DNA of 17,500 nt from Penaeus vannamei (Eukaryota > Arthropoda > Malacostraca > Decapoda > Penaeidae). The position numbers and the translations under genes are program-made. The number at the start of each line of letters is the position of its first letter. Positions within the stretch are counted from its first letter, which is position 1. The notes under the pieces are model-generated. The model was not told where the DNA came from. It was given only the letters and a program-made list of their open reading frames with translations, and did no database searches. The stretch covers positions 5,772,054-5,789,553 of the forward strand of contig NC_091589.1 of NCBI RefSeq assembly GCF_042767895.1, read 5' to 3'. Below, piece by piece: positions 17,334 through 17,500 of this stretch.

Positions 17334-17500
17334 CTCAAAATTACAGCGAGGGAAAGAGAGACTAAAACACAATAGTCCCAGTCAATAATCGCCATTTTTT
17401 TTTTTTTTTTCAACATAGTGTTAACTGGCGCCTCCAATTATGAATTCCATTTTAATGCGCGGAAAGTGATTAATGAAATACCGTATGTTATCTGCCTTTT
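17334..17500. other. Terminal spacer with poly-T (16)
   Basis: Single-copy sequence to the right edge, with a T16 run at 17395-17410. No gene is visible. Confidence 0.6.

Noticed and set aside
16842..17437. Two minus-strand frames of 170-176 codons, Ser/Leu/Phe-rich
   Set aside because: Composition effect of the terminal GA tract, with two frames open at once over the same DNA.

Overview
This window looks like non-coding nuclear DNA from a eukaryote. I find no protein-coding gene, rRNA, tRNA, operon or CRISPR array that I can support. About half of it is tandem repeat: long pure dinucleotide runs (CT, GT, AC, AT, GA), purine-only tracts, and at least four unrelated minisatellite families. 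Spacers between them are AT-rich and have no long open frame. Such dense and varied repeats, with GATAAT/AAT runs, suggest an invertebrate with a microsatellite-rich genome. A decapod crustacean such as a penaeid shrimp is my best guess; a cephalopod or other mollusc is possible. That is inference from base texture, not from a marker gene.

Layout. 1-170 is a (CT)n run. 171-2509 is mostly single-copy AT-rich DNA with a (TG)39 run at 1928-2005 and two small hairpins near 1 kb. 2510-3357 is a 37-bp minisatellite of 23 copies. 3774-4075 is an old, diverged triplication, and 4434-5015 is a degenerate purine-rich repeat. 5489-6458 is a 25-bp minisatellite of about 39 copies in three differently organised blocks. 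6660-7520 is a run of simple repeats (GTCT, GAAA, CT, GT). 8150-9335 is an irregular 84-bp pyrimidine-rich repeat that becomes more regular toward its right end. 9334-9495 is a short, sharply CpG-dense segment. 9531-10000 is a compound AC/AT microsatellite. 10516-10797 is a (GGGAGA)/(GA) tract. 11095-14165 is one large 32-bp repeat domain: an old, decayed array (11095-12060), a very regular core of 61.6 copies with no length change (12061-14030), and a decayed right flank (14031-14165). 14166-17500 returns to AT-rich spacer with small local duplications, poly-T runs, (AT)n runs and a terminal GA tract.

The long open frames (up to 651 codons on the minus strand across 11987-13942, and several of 80-160 codons elsewhere) follow from repeat units that lack stop codons. 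The same peptide appears in three frames because 25 and 32 are not multiples of 3. I treat none as a gene. The most notable content is the tandem-repeat structure: a homogenised 32-bp array inside its own decayed relatives, the 25-bp array with dimer, monomer and pentamer blocks, and the isolated CpG-dense segment. I did not find a recognisable new biological system.
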